From assembly GCA_902477755.1 (NCBI GenBank), contig CABSIK010000010.1:1-64000 (forward strand): DNA of 64,000 nt, given 5' to 3'. Source of the stretch: an uncultured Clostridia bacterium (GTDB taxonomy: Bacteria > Bacillota > Clostridia > Lachnospirales > Anaerotignaceae). A program made the translations under genes and the position numbers. Below, piece by piece: positions 1 through 7,633 of this stretch. The stretch's first letter is position 1. Each line of letters begins with the position of its first letter. Below the pieces are notes generated by a model. That model searched no databases. It was not told the DNA's origin and saw only the letters and a list, made by a program, of their open reading frames with translations.

Positions 1-52
1 GTCGATGGTACTTGGTGGGAAGCTGCCTGGGAGAGTAGATGGTCGCCGGAAT
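1..52 (+). rRNA. rrf: 5S ribosomal RNA, 3' end (partial)
   Basis: The first bases match the conserved 3' third of clostridial 5S rRNA: a GATGGTACTTGGTGGG helix strand, then CTGGGAGAGTAG and a GTCGCCGGA-like end. The rest of the rRNA operon would lie to the left of the window. The 3' boundary is approximate and is set just before an intrinsic terminator. Confidence 0.85.
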
Positions 53-58
53 CCAGTG

Positions 59-91
59 AAGAACTTCGAAATGATTCGAAGTTCTTTTTTT
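59..91 (+). terminator. Intrinsic terminator of the rRNA operon
   Basis: A perfect 10-bp stem (GAACTTCGAA / TTCGAAGTTC) with loop ATGA is followed by seven T residues. It sits a few bases after the 5S rRNA end. Confidence 0.92.
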
Positions 92-100
92 GTGTTCTAT

Positions 101-129
101 TTGACGGCAAAATCCATTTGTGATAGAAT
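101..129 (+). promoter_or_regulatory. Promoter of the YrvL-like gene
   Basis: TTGACG (101-106), 17-base spacer, TAGAAT (124-129) preceded by TGA, so an extended -10. The -10 box lies inside the longest possible reading frame (GTG at 120), which argues that translation starts later, at 174. Confidence 0.75.
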
Positions 130-173
130 TGTGCGCATCGACTAAATTTGTCAAAAAGAAAGAAGATGCGCTT

Positions 174-605
174 ATGAAGAAAATAAAATCCCTTTTGGGT
201 TCCATGCTTGGATATGGTTTTCTTTTCGGAATTATTCTGTTTATTGTATTTGTGCTGGCGTGTTTTGGTGGCGTGATTATGCACTTTTTTGGTTTTTATT
301 ATGAATCTGTAGGAAAACTGATGCTATTTTTTATTTTTTCTGGGCTAGTTGGGCTGCCTTTGGAGTTGATTGCGAAAGGGCTGCCGAACATACTTTTGGC
401 AAATAATATAGTTTCTGTTGGCTTTGCCAAGAGGCTTTTTTTCATTTCAGATGTATTATCGACTCTGGTATCTATGATTGTTGTAGATCATTTTATGGAA
501 AGTGTTTCTGCAACTTTGCGGTCTGTGATTGTGATTGCGGTGATTATTGCAATTATTTCTGTCAAAGATATTGGAAGAACCAAAAAAGAAAATACAGAGC
601 TGTAA
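174..605 (+). CDS. Small integral membrane protein, YrvL-like
   Basis: A 143-residue, very hydrophobic protein with about four predicted membrane segments and a basic N-terminus (MKKIKSLLGS). The central pattern, FGFYYESVGKLMLFF followed by GLPLELI, resembles the YrvL family of Firmicutes; YrvL regulates an ECF-type sigma factor in Bacillus. This family call is from memory of the motif and is moderate. The frame is open from a GTG at 120, but the promoter -10 box covers that stretch, so I chose ATG 174, which follows a purine-rich AAAGAAAGAAG. It is a single-gene unit between its own promoter and a terminator whose stem includes its stop codon. No sigma-factor gene lies next to it, so a sigO-like role is not supported here. 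Confidence 0.7.
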   Translation: MKKIKSLLGSMLGYGFLFGIILFIVFVLACFGGVIMHFFGFYYESVGKLMLFFIFSGLVGLPLELIAKGLPNILLANNIVSVGFAKRLFFISDVLSTLVSMIVVDHFMESVSATLRSVIVIAVIIAIISVKDIGRTKKENTEL

Positions 606-628
606 GAAAATCTTACAGTTCTTTTTTT
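600..628 (+). terminator. Intrinsic terminator overlapping the YrvL-like stop codon
   Basis: Perfect 8-bp stem CTGTAAGA / TCTTACAG with loop AAA, then TTCTTTTTTT. The TAA stop of the preceding gene is inside the left arm. Confidence 0.88.
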
Positions 629-640
629 GCGGACAAAACA

Positions 641-669
641 TTGAAGAAAATCTAGTCAGATTGTATACT
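641..669 (+). promoter_or_regulatory. Promoter of the UvrD-family helicase gene
   Basis: TTGAAG (641-646), 17-base spacer, TATACT (664-669). The start codon at 701 follows an AAAGGGGAGG ribosome-binding site. Confidence 0.72.
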
Positions 670-700
670 AGAAGAAATCATCGGAAAGGGGAGGAAGAAT

Positions 701-2860
701 ATGGAGGATGTTTTACAGGGGCTGAACGCAGCACAATACGAGGCAGTTACCACAACAGAGGGAATGGTGCGTGTCATTGCCGGAGCTGGTTCTGGGAAAA
801 CTCGTGCTTTATCTCGGCGTTTTGCTTATCTGGTCAATGAAATCGGAATTTTGCCGGGAAATATCCTCTGTGTGACCTTTACCAATAAATCTGCCAATGA
901 GATGCGTCAGAGAATCCATTTGCTGACAGGGGATAATGACACGGGCTATATCAATACGTTCCATGGCTTCTGTGTTTCTGTATTGCAGGAGGACAGTTAT
1001 GCGGTGCAGTATCCAAAGAGTTTTCTGGTGTTGGATCATGCGGATATTGATGCTATGCTGAAGATTATTTATGAAGAACGCGGACTGACCTTGCGTAATA
1101 TGACCTTCAGCAAAGCCAGAGATATGATTGAGATGCGAAAGCTGACAAAGGAGCCGTTGTATTATCTGGATCTCATTCAGATGTCTTTGGAAGAATTGCA
1201 GGAGAAATATAGAACAGCTGTAGAAACCAATGACATTATTTTTTATGGTTATCTCTATCAGCAGAAAAAATGTTTTGGGCTGGATTATGATGATTTGATT
1301 CTTTTTACGCTCTATATTTTTGAGCAGAATGAGGAAATACGGGAAAAATGGCAAAAACGGCTAGAATATATCATGATCGATGAGTTCCAGGATATTGATA
1401 AACTTCAATATCGTTTGATGGAGGTTCTTTGCGGGTATCACAAAAATTTGTTTATTGTGGGAGACCCAGACCAGACCATTTACACATGGCGTGGTGCGGA
1501 TGTAAAGTTTTTGTTGGACTTTGACAAGCATTTTCCAAGTGTAAAAACCATTATGATGATGGAAAATTACCGCTCTACGCCGGAAATTCTCTCTGTGGCA
1601 AATTCTTTGATTGCCAAGAATAAAAATCGTATGGCGAAAGACTTGCTGCCAACTCTTTCAGGTGGGAAACCTGTTCTTTGTCATCATGGAAAAACAGCAG
1701 AGGCAGAGGCAATGTGGATGGCGAAGAAAATAGCGGAACTGCATCAGGATGGGGTTCCTTACAGAGATATGACCATTTTATACCGTGCCCACTATTTGAC
1801 AAGGACTGTTGAGGAAGTGTTTCTCAAGGAAAAAATTCCTTACACCATTTACAGCGGTATTCAGTTTTTTGGACGTATGGAAATCAAAGATGCCCTTTCT
1901 TATTTGCGCATGCTGGCATATAAGGATGATTTGTCCTTTGCAAGGATTGCCAATGTTCCAAAACGCAATTTAGGGGAACGGCGCATGGCATTTTTACGGG
2001 AATATGCGGAACAAAATCATTGCAGTTTGTATGACGCTTTGCAGAAAAATCTGGATCATGAGATGATGAAGGGAACAAAAGCATCTGCATTCGTTTCTTT
2101 GATTGAAAATCTGGCATCTAATGCGGCAGAAAGACCAGTTTCAGAAGTTCTATCTGAAATTCTGGATATGAGTGGGTATGAAAAAATGCTGCGCACAGAA
2201 GGCAGTCAGGAGCGTTTGGATAATCTGGCGGAATTGAAGCAGTCTGTTTATGAATATGAAACCACATGCGGAGAGGAAGCCACGCTGGAGCATTACTTGA
2301 CCCATGTGGCACTGTTTACCAACAGCGATATAGAAAGCGGAAAAGATCAGGTGCGTATGATGACAGTACATTCCGCAAAAGGGCTGGAATTTCCTTATGT
2401 CTTTTTGTGCGGCATGAATGAAGGGATTTTCCCTTCCAGAAAAACAAATACAAAACAAGCTATGGAAGAAGAACGCCGTCTGGCCTTTGTTGCAGTTACC
2501 AGAGCGGAAAAAGGGTTGTTCCTCTCGGAAGCGGAGGGACGGAACTTTGATGGTTCCATGCGGTATCCCTCCCGTTTCCTGCTGGATATTGACGAAAAAT
2601 GTCTGACTCATACAGAGCCGCTCCAGAAAGACAGATATGCACAAGCACGACGTTATATTGATGGAAAAGAAAAGTTTTTGGAGGAGCAGGAAAAAGGTGC
2701 AAGTTTCATTTTCGGAGATCGGATACAACATCCGATTTTTGGAAAAGGTTCCATATTGGAGGTGGATATGGAACGAGGGGCGTATTTGATTCGTTTTGAT
2801 GAAATGCAGACCTTCAGAAGCATTTCTATACGGGCAAAATTGGAAAAAATTGACTTTTAG
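701..2860 (+). CDS. UvrD/PcrA-family 3'-5' DNA helicase
   Basis: 719 residues, the usual length for superfamily 1A helicases. All core motifs are visible: Q-motif LNAAQYEAV, Walker A GAGSGKT (28-34), motif Ia TFTNKSANEM, motif II DEFQD (about 226), motif III GDPDQTIYTWRG, motif IV NYRS, motif V TVHSAKGLEFPYVF and motif VI VAVTRAEKGL. The C-terminus (FGDRIQHPIFGKGSI) resembles the Tudor-like tail of PcrA, which contacts RNA polymerase. The family unwinds DNA in repair and clears replication and transcription conflicts. It may be the only PcrA or a second Rep-like copy; the sequence alone does not decide. It is monocistronic behind its own promoter. Confidence 0.93.
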   Translation: MEDVLQGLNAAQYEAVTTTEGMVRVIAGAGSGKTRALSRRFAYLVNEIGILPGNILCVTFTNKSANEMRQRIHLLTGDNDTGYINTFHGFCVSVLQEDSYAVQYPKSFLVLDHADIDAMLKIIYEERGLTLRNMTFSKARDMIEMRKLTKEPLYYLDLIQMSLEELQEKYRTAVETNDIIFYGYLYQQKKCFGLDYDDLILFTLYIFEQNEEIREKWQKRLEYIMIDEFQDIDKLQYRLMEVLCGYHKNLFIVGDPDQTIYTWRGADVKFLLDFDKHFPSVKTIMMMENYRSTPEILSVANSLIAKNKNRMAKDLLPTLSGGKPVLCHHGKTAEAEAMWMAKKIAELHQDGVPYRDMTILYRAHYLTRTVEEVFLKEKIPYTIYSGIQFFGRMEIKDALSYLRMLAYKDDLSFARIANVPKRNLGERRMAFLREYAEQNHCSLYDALQKNLDHEMMKGTKASAFVSLIENLASNAAERPVSEVLSEILDMSGYEKMLRTEGSQERLDNLAELKQSVYEYETTCGEEATLEHYLTHVALFTNSDIESGKDQVRMMTVHSAKGLEFPYVFLCGMNEGIFPSRKTNTKQAMEEERRLAFVAVTRAEKGLFLSEAEGRNFDGSMRYPSRFLLDIDEKCLTHTEPLQKDRYAQARRYIDGKEKFLEEQEKGASFIFGDRIQHPIFGKGSILEVDMERGAYLIRFDEMQTFRSISIRAKLEKIDF

Positions 2861-2926
2861 TGCATATTTAAAAGAAAATACTTGAGAAATTTACTAAAAA
2901 TTTTCCTAATGAGATTTTGGAAAATG

Positions 2927-2964
2927 AAAAAAGAGGCAGAGAAATTTATCATTCCTCTACCTCT
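2927..2964 (-). terminator. Intrinsic terminator of the ribbon-helix-helix gene
   Basis: Read on the minus strand: 10-bp stem AGAGGTAGAG / CTCTGCCTCT with one G-U pair, then a T run. The left arm lies inside the end of the coding region, so terminator and gene share bases. No convincing + strand terminator for the helicase gene is visible. Confidence 0.75.
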
Positions 2965-3137
2965 AATTTCGTTAAGGCATATTCAATACATAACAGGATC
3001 AGTTCGTTTCGTGTGCGTCCAGTATTGTTTGCTGCATGGTCTAGCTTCTTTACGATTTCCAAGGGAAGTCTTGCAGAAACAACGGAAGTTTCGCCATAAT
3101 TCTTTTTTACTTTCACAACAAATTTTTCTTTTTCCAT
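2949..3137 (-). CDS. Ribbon-helix-helix (Arc/CopG-type) DNA-binding protein
   Basis: 62 residues. A short basic N-terminus is followed by SVVSARLPLEIVKKLDHAANNTGRTRNELI, the beta-strand, helix, turn, helix pattern of ribbon-helix-helix repressors, which bind operator DNA as dimers. I chose ATG 3137 because GAGGTGG lies five bases upstream; a GTG at 3146 would sit inside that ribosome-binding site. No toxin gene is adjacent, so there is no sign of a toxin-antitoxin pair. The target is unknown; self-control is common in this fold. Confidence 0.8.
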   Translation of the reverse strand: MEKEKFVVKVKKNYGETSVVSARLPLEIVKKLDHAANNTGRTRNELILLCIEYALTKLEVEE

Positions 3138-3183
3138 AAATTCCACCTCATATATTAAGCAATTCGTTTTCTGTACTAATATT

Positions 3184-3212
3184 ATATTACAATGGTAAAC
3201 AGGTTTTGAAAA
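3184..3212 (-). promoter_or_regulatory. Candidate promoter of the ribbon-helix-helix gene
   Basis: Minus strand: TTTTCA, 17-base spacer, TAATAT. The -35 is weak. The rest of the 3138-3430 gap is A+T rich and I see no gene in it. Confidence 0.4.
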
Positions 3213-3430
3213 GAGGTAAAAACTTAAGAAATTTTACGAAAAGTCGGGAAAATTATTCTGATGTATTTTTTGATAAACTGTGCAACTCTATACAAAGTCA
3301 CTGTATTTCCTATTAAAATACTTTGCTTTTTTGGTCTATTTATACTGTAATCAAAAAAACAATTAAGAAAAATTAAAGATGACAGGAATTATGTAAAAAA
3401 AAATTGCCATTTATTTCCCGTAAACGCACA

Positions 3431-3468
3431 AAAAAGTCACTTTTTCTGTCTTGAAAAAGTGACTTTTT
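3431..3468. terminator. Terminator after degV (bidirectional form)
   Basis: A 16-bp stem, AAAAAGTCACTTTTTC / GAAAAAGTGACTTTTT, gives a T run on either strand. It serves the minus-strand DegV gene that ends at 3477. Confidence 0.85.
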
Positions 3469-3476
3469 TGGGTTAT

Positions 3477-4370
3477 TTACAGAGAATAGTATTCATATCG
3501 TTTTGCAATGCAAATTCCTGTGGTTCCAGGCCCTGTATGAGCAGCAATGGTGGCACCGATCTGCAAAGGGGTGGCCAGTTCCAATTGGGGAAGTTCTTCC
3601 TTCAGCAGGCTTTCTGCCAGAGAAATTTCTTCAGGCTGATCTGTGATACCGATCATAGCAGTGTAATGTGCAGGATTTTCACCGGTTTTCTGGAAATGTT
3701 CCACTGTTAGTTTTACCAGTTCTGCAATACCTTTTTTCCGGCTGCGTGTGGCGCCGCCTACATGGATTACACCATCCCGTAATACAATGATGGGTTTGAT
3801 TCTCAGGATATTGCTGGAGAGGGCGGCAATTTTACCGATTCTGCCGCCATGCTGCAAATGACTTAAACCGCCGATCATGAAAATGATGCGAGTGTCTTTT
3901 TTAGCCTGTTCGATATAGGAGACGATTTCCTCCAGAGATTTTCCATCCTGCTGCATGCGTGCAGATTCCATCAAAAGAAGTGCCTGCGAGCCGGTGGCGT
4001 TGTAACTGTCCACAATATGAATTTTTGCATTCGGAAATTCTTCTTCCAACATGAGCTTTGCAGTTAGAGCAGACTGCATGGAGCCACTGAGGGTATGGGT
4101 AATATGCAGGCTGAGAATATCTTTTCCTGCTTTGAGTGCAGGGGTAAAGGCTTCCACAAAGTCATGAACTGAAGGCAGAGAGGTTTTTGGAAATCCTTTT
4201 TCCTGTATTAGATGATGGTAAAAATGTTCCAATGTCAGTTCTTTTAATTCCTTCAAATATGTTTTTCCATCAAAGGAAACATAAAAGGGAACCGTAGAAA
4301 TATGGTAGGTGTTTTGTGCCTCAAGGGTCAAGTCGCAGGCACCGTCACTGAAGATTTGAAATGAATGCAT
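3477..4370 (-). CDS. DegV family fatty-acid-binding protein
   Basis: 297 residues, normal for DegV proteins. Visible motifs: SDGACDL at the N-terminus, TSLPS (fatty-acid carboxylate site), SGSMQSA, a DSYNATGSQ strand, GGLSHLQHGGRIG and the C-terminal HTGPGTTGI. DegV/FakB proteins bind a fatty acid, and FakB presents it to the kinase FakA for phospholipid synthesis. No fakA gene is in this window, so the kinase partner would be elsewhere. The start ATG 4370 follows GAAAGGA at good spacing. A single-gene unit with its own promoter and terminator. Confidence 0.92.
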   Translation of the reverse strand: MHSFQIFSDGACDLTLEAQNTYHISTVPFYVSFDGKTYLKELKELTLEHFYHHLIQEKGFPKTSLPSVHDFVEAFTPALKAGKDILSLHITHTLSGSMQSALTAKLMLEEEFPNAKIHIVDSYNATGSQALLLMESARMQQDGKSLEEIVSYIEQAKKDTRIIFMIGGLSHLQHGGRIGKIAALSSNILRIKPIIVLRDGVIHVGGATRSRKKGIAELVKLTVEHFQKTGENPAHYTAMIGITDQPEEISLAESLLKEELPQLELATPLQIGATIAAHTGPGTTGICIAKRYEYYSL

Positions 4371-4415
4371 GAAGTTCGTCCTTTCATTGTATGGATATCA
4401 ATACCAGTTGTTTAT

Positions 4416-4444
4416 ACTATAGCAGAAGGAAACTTTAAATGCAA
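4416..4444 (-). promoter_or_regulatory. Promoter of the DegV gene
   Basis: Minus strand: TTGCAT (4439-4444), 17-base spacer, extended -10 TGC-TATAGT (4416-4421). Confidence 0.7.
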
Positions 4445-4589
4445 TAGACAATAACGGATAATCTAGTATAAAAAACTATATATAACAGAAAAGCTTGACA
4501 TATGGGGGTTTTAGAGCAGGCACAAGTTTTTTTGTCGAGGAGGGAAGAATTGTCGGCATAATATTTTCGTAAAAATACAATGGGATGCC

Positions 4590-4618
4590 TTGTCAAACTA
4601 TAAAAAAGTTGATAAACT
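4590..4618 (+). promoter_or_regulatory. Candidate promoter of the PIN/TRAM gene
   Basis: TTGTCA (4590-4595), 17-base spacer, TAAACT (4613-4618). It would produce a leader of about 140 bases before the start codon at 4767. Confidence 0.5.
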
Positions 4619-4675
4619 TTGATTACGGTAAAGAGATGATGAAAATTTCAAACGATGCCATAGGCGAAACGTGCG

Positions 4676-4726
4676 ACAGAGGGAATTTTCTTTGAATGGA
4701 TCAGGAACGTACCCTCTGTATTTTTA
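4676..4726 (+). promoter_or_regulatory. Terminator-like hairpin in the PIN/TRAM leader
   Basis: ACAGAGGG (4676-4683) pairs perfectly with CCCTCTGT (4712-4719), then TATTTTTA. The 28-base loop is long for a simple terminator. With the upstream segment at 4619-4675 it could be a regulated attenuator. I could not match the leader to a known riboswitch class. Confidence 0.4.
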
Positions 4727-4766
4727 TCATAGCATGCCGGAATCTATCCATAAGGAGGTGAAAGAG

Positions 4767-5849
4767 ATGAAAAGACTGTTAAAAATCATTATCAGCTTGT
4801 TGGTTACGGCGGCAATGTTTGCCATTGTACATTTGGTGCTGCAGTTGAATGTTTTCCATTTCAGCAGCTCTAATCGTTTTGCGGCGTATTTGCCGGCAGG
4901 ATTGGCAATTTTATTCGGACTCATATTTTATTTTATTATTTCATCGCCAGTGACGGATCTGCTGATGAAACGGTTATCCCAGACAGAAGAAAAACTTTCC
5001 AGAATGAATGTGAAAGAATTGGTCTTTTCTGTTTTCGGCTGTCTGATCGGTTTGGTGATTGCAAACCTGATTGGCTTGGCTTTCAGCGGTTTTGGCCCTA
5101 TGGGTACATTCATTGTGGTTCTGCTGAACATTTTATTGGGTGTGCTGGGGTTCCGTGTGGCGAGAAAGAAGAAAGATGAGGTCAATGTAACAAATCTGCA
5201 GCGGATTCTGATGCAGCAGAATCCAATGAAACAGGAAAGTGAAATCTACGGCAGACCGAAGATTCTGGATACCAGCGTCATCATCGACGGCAGAATCATG
5301 GACCTGCTGCAAACCGGTTTTATTGAAGGGAAGATTATCATTCCGGATTTTGTATTGGAGGAATTGCGTCACATTGCAGATTCCGCTGATGGACTGAAAC
5401 GCAACAGAGGACGCAGGGGGCTGGATATCCTTAACGAAATCCAGAAGCAGCTGATGGTTCCTGTGGAAATCCAGGAATTTACCACAGCGCAGCCCATGGA
5501 AGTGGATTCTATGCTGCTGAAAATGGCAGAAAGTCTGGATGCTTTTGTAGTGACCAACGATTTTAACCTGAATAAAGTGGCGGAATTTCAGGGAGTTCGT
5601 GTATTGAATATCAATGAACTGGCGAATGCCATTAAACCTGTGGTGCTTCCCGGGGAAGAAATGCAGGTGACCATCATCAAAGCTGGCAAAGAACCTGGAC
5701 AGGGTGTTGCTTATTTGAATGATGGGACTATGATCGTTGTGGACGGCGGCAATAAATTTATTGGGGAAACCAAAAATGTTATGGTGACCAGCGTGTTGCA
5801 GACTGCCGCAGGCAGAATGATCTTTACAAAAATGGTAACAGCGGCTTAA
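4767..5849 (+). CDS. Membrane-anchored PIN/TRAM domain protein (YacL-like)
   Basis: 360 residues starting at ATG 4767 behind AAGGAGGTG; the frame is open further upstream but without a ribosome-binding site. The N-terminal third has about four membrane segments. A PIN domain follows: ILDTSVIIDGRIMDL, an acidic centre around FVLEELRHIAD, RRGLDIL and FVVTNDFNLNKVAE. The C-terminus is a TRAM-type beta-barrel (GKEPGQGVAYLNDGTMIVV). PIN domains are usually metal-dependent RNases and TRAM binds RNA, so an RNA-processing role at the membrane is likely, although the substrate of YacL-type proteins is not established. In Firmicutes this gene commonly stands just before ispD, as here. Confidence 0.88.
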   Translation: MKRLLKIIISLLVTAAMFAIVHLVLQLNVFHFSSSNRFAAYLPAGLAILFGLIFYFIISSPVTDLLMKRLSQTEEKLSRMNVKELVFSVFGCLIGLVIANLIGLAFSGFGPMGTFIVVLLNILLGVLGFRVARKKKDEVNVTNLQRILMQQNPMKQESEIYGRPKILDTSVIIDGRIMDLLQTGFIEGKIIIPDFVLEELRHIADSADGLKRNRGRRGLDILNEIQKQLMVPVEIQEFTTAQPMEVDSMLLKMAESLDAFVVTNDFNLNKVAEFQGVRVLNINELANAIKPVVLPGEEMQVTIIKAGKEPGQGVAYLNDGTMIVVDGGNKFIGETKNVMVTSVLQTAAGRMIFTKMVTAA

Positions 5850-5857
5850 GAGAGAAG

Positions 5858-5891
5858 GGAGGCGTAAAAAGATTTGCGCCTCCTGTTTTTT
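5858..5891 (+). terminator. Intrinsic terminator between the PIN/TRAM gene and ispD
   Basis: Perfect 7-bp stem GGAGGCG / CGCCTCC, then TGTTTTTT. It ends directly before the ispD ribosome-binding site. No separate ispD promoter is obvious, so ispD probably depends on partial read-through or on a promoter I missed. Confidence 0.75.
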
Positions 5892-5906
5892 GGAAGGAGA
5901 ATGACC

Positions 5907-6608
5907 ATGGGGGAAAAACTTCGCTGCACAGCTATCATCATGGCGGCAGGAAAGGGAAAACGGATGCAGACAGCAGTCAGCAAGCAGTTTTTGTCTGTTG
6001 GCGGAAAAGAAATTCTGGCGTGGACAGTGGATGTCTTTGAAAAAAGCCCTTTGGTAGAGAAAATACTGCTTATGGCAAGTGCAGATGGTAAGGAAGATGT
6101 GCAGCATCTTTGGAATGCTTATGGCTGGAAAAAGGTTGTCGCTGTACTGGAAGGTGGTAAGGAACGGCAGAATTCTGTAGCAAATGGTTTGGCAGCTGTG
6201 GGAAAGGATACAGATATTGTGCTCATCCATGATGGTGTGCGTCCTTTTGTGACAGAAGAAATGATTGCCGACAGCATTGCAGCGGCACAGGAATATGGCG
6301 GTGCAGTCATTGGGGTGCCTGCCAAAGACACCATAAAAGTCTGCTCTGCTGACGGTCTTGCTGTGGAAACACCCGACAGAAGCACATTGTGGCAGATACA
6401 GACACCTCAGACCTTCCAGCGCGCACTCATCGTCAATGCTTACGAGAAGGCGGAGCAGGAAGGTTTTTTTGGAACGGACGATGCTTCTGTAGCTGAGTTT
6501 GCAGGGCATCAGGTGAAAGTGGTCATGGGCAGTTATCGCAATATCAAGATCACTACAAAAGAAGATCTGGTCATTGCAGAAGCGTTTTTGAAGGAGGAAG
6601 GGCATTGA
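5907..6608 (+). CDS. ispD: 2-C-methyl-D-erythritol 4-phosphate cytidylyltransferase
   Basis: 233 residues. This third step of the MEP pathway joins CTP and methylerythritol phosphate to form CDP-ME. Visible: the nucleotide-binding loop IIMAAGKGKRM with its Gly-Lys-Gly-Lys-Arg core, LIHDGVRPFV, GVPAKDTIK, the TPQTF motif (LWQIQTPQTFQ) and TDDASVAE. ATG 5907 is preferred over ATG 5901 because GGAAGGAG ends at 5899, giving seven bases of spacing. The gene overlaps rnhA at its end. dxs and ispG of the same pathway are elsewhere in the window; ispF is not adjacent, although it often follows ispD. Confidence 0.95.
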   Translation: MGEKLRCTAIIMAAGKGKRMQTAVSKQFLSVGGKEILAWTVDVFEKSPLVEKILLMASADGKEDVQHLWNAYGWKKVVAVLEGGKERQNSVANGLAAVGKDTDIVLIHDGVRPFVTEEMIADSIAAAQEYGGAVIGVPAKDTIKVCSADGLAVETPDRSTLWQIQTPQTFQRALIVNAYEKAEQEGFFGTDDASVAEFAGHQVKVVMGSYRNIKITTKEDLVIAEAFLKEEGH

Positions 6609-7072
6609 AGGCAGTAGAGATTTATACAGATGGCGCCTGTTCTGGAAATCCCGGTGCAGGAGGATATGGTGTGGTGCTCCTTTACGGCAGCGCCAGAAAA
6701 GAGCTGTCCGAAGGATACCGTTTGACAACCAATAACCGCATGGAGGTGCTGGCGGTCATCAAAGGGCTGGAAGCATTGAAAGAGCCTTGCCAGGTAACCC
6801 TTTACAGTGATTCAAAGTATGTGGTGGATGCCATCGAAAAGGGCTGGGTGAAAAAATGGAAAGCCAATGGGTGGTACCGCAATAAGAAGGAAAAAGCTTC
6901 TAATGTGGATTTATGGGAACGGCTGTTGGTGCAGCTGGAACGTCATCAGGTGAAGTTCCAATGGGTGAAAGGTCATGCGGACAACCCCGGAAATGAACGC
7001 TGTGACGAACTGGCGCGAGGTGCCATCGCAGCAGGTAATCTGCTGGAGGACGAAAATTATCAAATGCCCTGA
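6605..7072 (+). CDS. rnhA: Ribonuclease HI
   Basis: 155 residues. The enzyme cuts RNA in RNA-DNA hybrids. The four acidic catalytic residues are present: Asp in YTDGACSGNPG, Glu in TNNRMEV, Asp in LYSDSKYVVDAI and Asp in NERCDELA; the flexible-loop His is in VKGHADNPGNE. Translation starts at TTG 6605, sharing bases with the TGA stop of ispD, and AAGGAGG stands upstream, so translational coupling is likely. Confidence 0.95.
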   Translation: MKAVEIYTDGACSGNPGAGGYGVVLLYGSARKELSEGYRLTTNNRMEVLAVIKGLEALKEPCQVTLYSDSKYVVDAIEKGWVKKWKANGWYRNKKEKASNVDLWERLLVQLERHQVKFQWVKGHADNPGNERCDELARGAIAAGNLLEDENYQMP

Positions 7073-7134
7073 AATACTGGCTTTTCTTGTCGTACAATGT
7101 AATAAAAATGAAAACTCTGAAGGGGAAATATAGA

Positions 7135-7163
7135 TTGACACTATTAGAAATATATGGTAGTAT
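7135..7163 (+). promoter_or_regulatory. Promoter of the cold-shock gene
   Basis: TTGACA (7135-7140), 17-base spacer, extended -10 TGG-TAGTAT (7158-7163). It is among the strongest promoters in the window, with a short 5' leader of about 45 bases. Confidence 0.85.
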
Positions 7164-7212
7164 CGGAATGTAACAAATTTTTATTTTTTTTCCAAGTAGG
7201 AGGATCTCATCA

Positions 7213-7413
7213 ATGAAAAAAGGTACAGTAAAATGGTTTAATGCAGAAAAAGGTTTCGGTTTTATTTCCGTTCCCGGCGAAGACGATGTATTCGTACATT
7301 TCTCCGCAATCCAGGCTGATGGTTACAAAACTCTGGAAGAAGGCCAGGAAGTAGAATTCGAAGTAGTACAGGGTGCAAAAGGCCCTCAGGCTGCAAACGT
7401 AGTAAAGGCTTAA
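7213..7413 (+). CDS. Cold-shock protein (CspA family)
   Basis: 66 residues, a single cold-shock OB-fold. RNP1 is KGFGFI and RNP2 is VFVHF; MKKGTVKWFNAEKGFG is the classic N-terminus. It binds single-stranded RNA and DNA and acts as an RNA chaperone. AGGAGG precedes ATG 7213. Codon use looks biased towards GTA, GAA and CTG, as expected for a highly expressed gene. Confidence 0.97.
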   Translation: MKKGTVKWFNAEKGFGFISVPGEDDVFVHFSAIQADGYKTLEEGQEVEFEVVQGAKGPQAANVVKA

Positions 7414-7484
7414 TCAATCTTATTTATAGTCCGTTGATGCAGATTTGCATTGAGAAATATAATATAACATCGGTTAGTCACAAG

Positions 7485-7513
7485 AGCCCCGCGGTATGCT
7501 GCAGGGCTTTTTT
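7485..7513 (+). terminator. Intrinsic terminator after the cold-shock gene
   Basis: A 10-bp stem (AGCCCCGCGG / CTGCAGGGCT, one C-A mismatch and one G-U pair) with loop TATG, then a T run. Confidence 0.82.
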
Positions 7514-7557
7514 GTGCGAAAAATCGCGGAAAATAGACATTTTTTTCCGTACATTGA

Positions 7558-7586
7558 TTGCATCAAAACAACTGCTGTGATAGAAT
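7558..7586 (+). promoter_or_regulatory. Promoter of typA
   Basis: TTGCAT (7558-7563), 17-base spacer, extended -10 TGA-TAGAAT (7581-7586). Confidence 0.75.
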
Positions 7587-7633
7587 ACTATGATGTACGT
7601 ATGAAAAGTGAATGGAGATGGAGAAATTAACTT

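Noticed and set aside
2949..3137. Ribbon-helix-helix gene as antitoxin of a toxin-antitoxin pair
   Set aside because: No small toxin-like gene follows or precedes it on the same strand.
5133..6728. 531-codon minus-strand frame opposite ispD
   Set aside because: It is the mirror of two well-identified + strand genes, and its residues (His, Phe, Cys rich) are typical of antisense shadows; the same holds for the long frames opposite typA and fusA2.
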